DNA of 64,000 nt from Firmicutes bacterium HGW-Firmicutes-15 (GTDB lineage: Bacteria; Bacillota; Syntrophomonadia; Syntrophomonadales; Syntrophomonadaceae). Below the pieces are notes generated by a model. That model worked only from the letters and a program-made list of their open reading frames with translations, did not search any database and was not told where the DNA came from. Below are positions 63,683-64,000 of this stretch, in pieces. The translations under genes were made by a program, and so were the position numbers. The stretch lies in the NCBI GenBank assembly GCA_002840245.1, contig PHAA01000024.1:1-64000 (forward strand). The letters run 5' to 3'. Position 1 is the stretch's first letter. Every line of letters begins with the position of its first letter.

Positions 63683-64000
63683 ATCGCAGCTCTTTGCCGT
63701 CCATGGCACTGGCAGCTCTTTGCCATCCATGGCACTGCTGCACTAGCCCATCCGTGGGCGTCGCTGCACTAGCACATCCCTGGACGTCGCTCAGCGTTAT
63801 CTCAAAAAGCCCGTTCAATCAACGAATTATACGGGGACATTCCCAGCTAGGGGTGTGTCCCCATACATGTGCCGGGGACATTCCCATTAAAGGGTGTGTC
63901 TCCATACATTATGCCGGGGACGTGACCTTAATGCGAAGCAGAAGGCCGGTTTCCCTACCTTATACGCCTCAATCACCCTACGGGTACTCCCGATGTTCAC
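63683..64000 (+). repeat. Composite repeat field, second copy (cut by window end)
   Basis: Direct-orientation copy of the block at about 36453-36700. Shared order: TCGCAGCTCTTTGCCGTCCA, CTGCACTAGCCCATCC, AAAAAGCCCGTTCAATC, GGGGACATTCCC...GTGTCCCC, CATTATGCCGGGGACGTG, CGCCTCAATCACCCTACGGG. In this copy GCAGCTCTTTGCC-TCCATGG and GCTGCACTAGC-CATCC are each tandemly doubled. The minus-strand frame here is an artefact of the repeat. Confidence 0.75.

Noticed and set aside
63582-63818. 78-aa minus-strand frame
   Set aside because: Falls inside the repeat field with tandem duplicated sub-units.

Overview
The window looks like the chromosome of a spore-forming, anaerobic, low-to-moderate-GC Firmicute of the Clostridia. 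Seen in the sequence: the conserved Firmicutes blocks dnaJ-prmA-mtaB, rpsU-yqfC-yqfD-phoH-yqfF-ybeY-dgkA-cdd-era-recO-glyQS-ccpN-yqfL-ppdK-dgt-dnaG-sigA, and ylxM-ffh-rpsP-khpA-rimM-trmD-rplS-rbgA-rnhB-ylqG-ylqH-yraN. It also carries the sporulation genes yqfC and yqfD, a T-box, a TPP riboswitch and almost uniform + strand coding. A butyryl-CoA:acetate-type CoA-transferase behind a sigma-54-type promoter, a dienoyl-CoA/enoate reductase-type flavoenzyme and PPDK suggest a fatty-acid-metabolising anaerobe, perhaps Syntrophomonadaceae. That placement is inference from gene content only.

Layout. 1-2953: 3' end of dnaJ, prmA and mtaB. 2954-11450 is an accessory island inserted between housekeeping blocks. 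It holds an AbrB-type antitoxin with a frameshifted RelE-type toxin, an ECF sigma / anti-sigma-like pair bracketed by two C5/G5 hairpins that resemble IS ends, a membrane protein, an SDR oxidoreductase, a BlaI/M56-peptidase pair with a twin operator, a YdbC-like ssDNA-binding protein, and an unlisted 55-aa DUF2892-like membrane protein on the minus strand. 11628-28720 is a dense housekeeping block (HIT, rpsU, sporulation, ribosome maturation, nucleoside salvage, glyQS, PPDK with its regulators). 28982-34743: a cell-wall-binding protein, dgt, dnaG, sigA and four tRNAs (Asn, Met, Glu, Val). 34836-37616: an MBL protein, a secreted protein of unknown function, repeats, degV. 37952-43833: SRP and ribosome genes. 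43841-49470: a divergent pair (CoA-disulfide reductase with rhodanese domain; CoA-transferase) and an FMN/Fe-S/FAD reductase. 49515-54172: rnhB, a FliK-like protein, ylqH, yraN and a divergent folD. 54310-62006: a TPP-riboswitch-led operon for thiamine synthesis and precursor import (thiDE, thiC, thiamine-binding protein, thiX, thiM, HAD phosphatase, thiY, thiZ). 62066-64000: a membrane metallophosphoesterase and a repeat field.

The most unusual content is in the spaces between genes. There are at least four families of structured dispersed repeats. One is a palindromic MITE-like family (three copies at 21146, 39746 and 42794) whose terminal arms differ between copies yet remain complementary within each copy. 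Another is a nested GGGGACA...TGTCCCC family (five sites). A third is a 50-bp CACCC-CGGGTACT...AATAATGTTGC module, which lies inside larger composites. None codes for a transposase here. Other points for a second look are the GGCAC-N5-TTGC promoter before the CoA-transferase, the CT-repeat frameshift in the toxin, loss of the catalytic lysine in FolD, and a HAD phosphatase within the thiamine operon.
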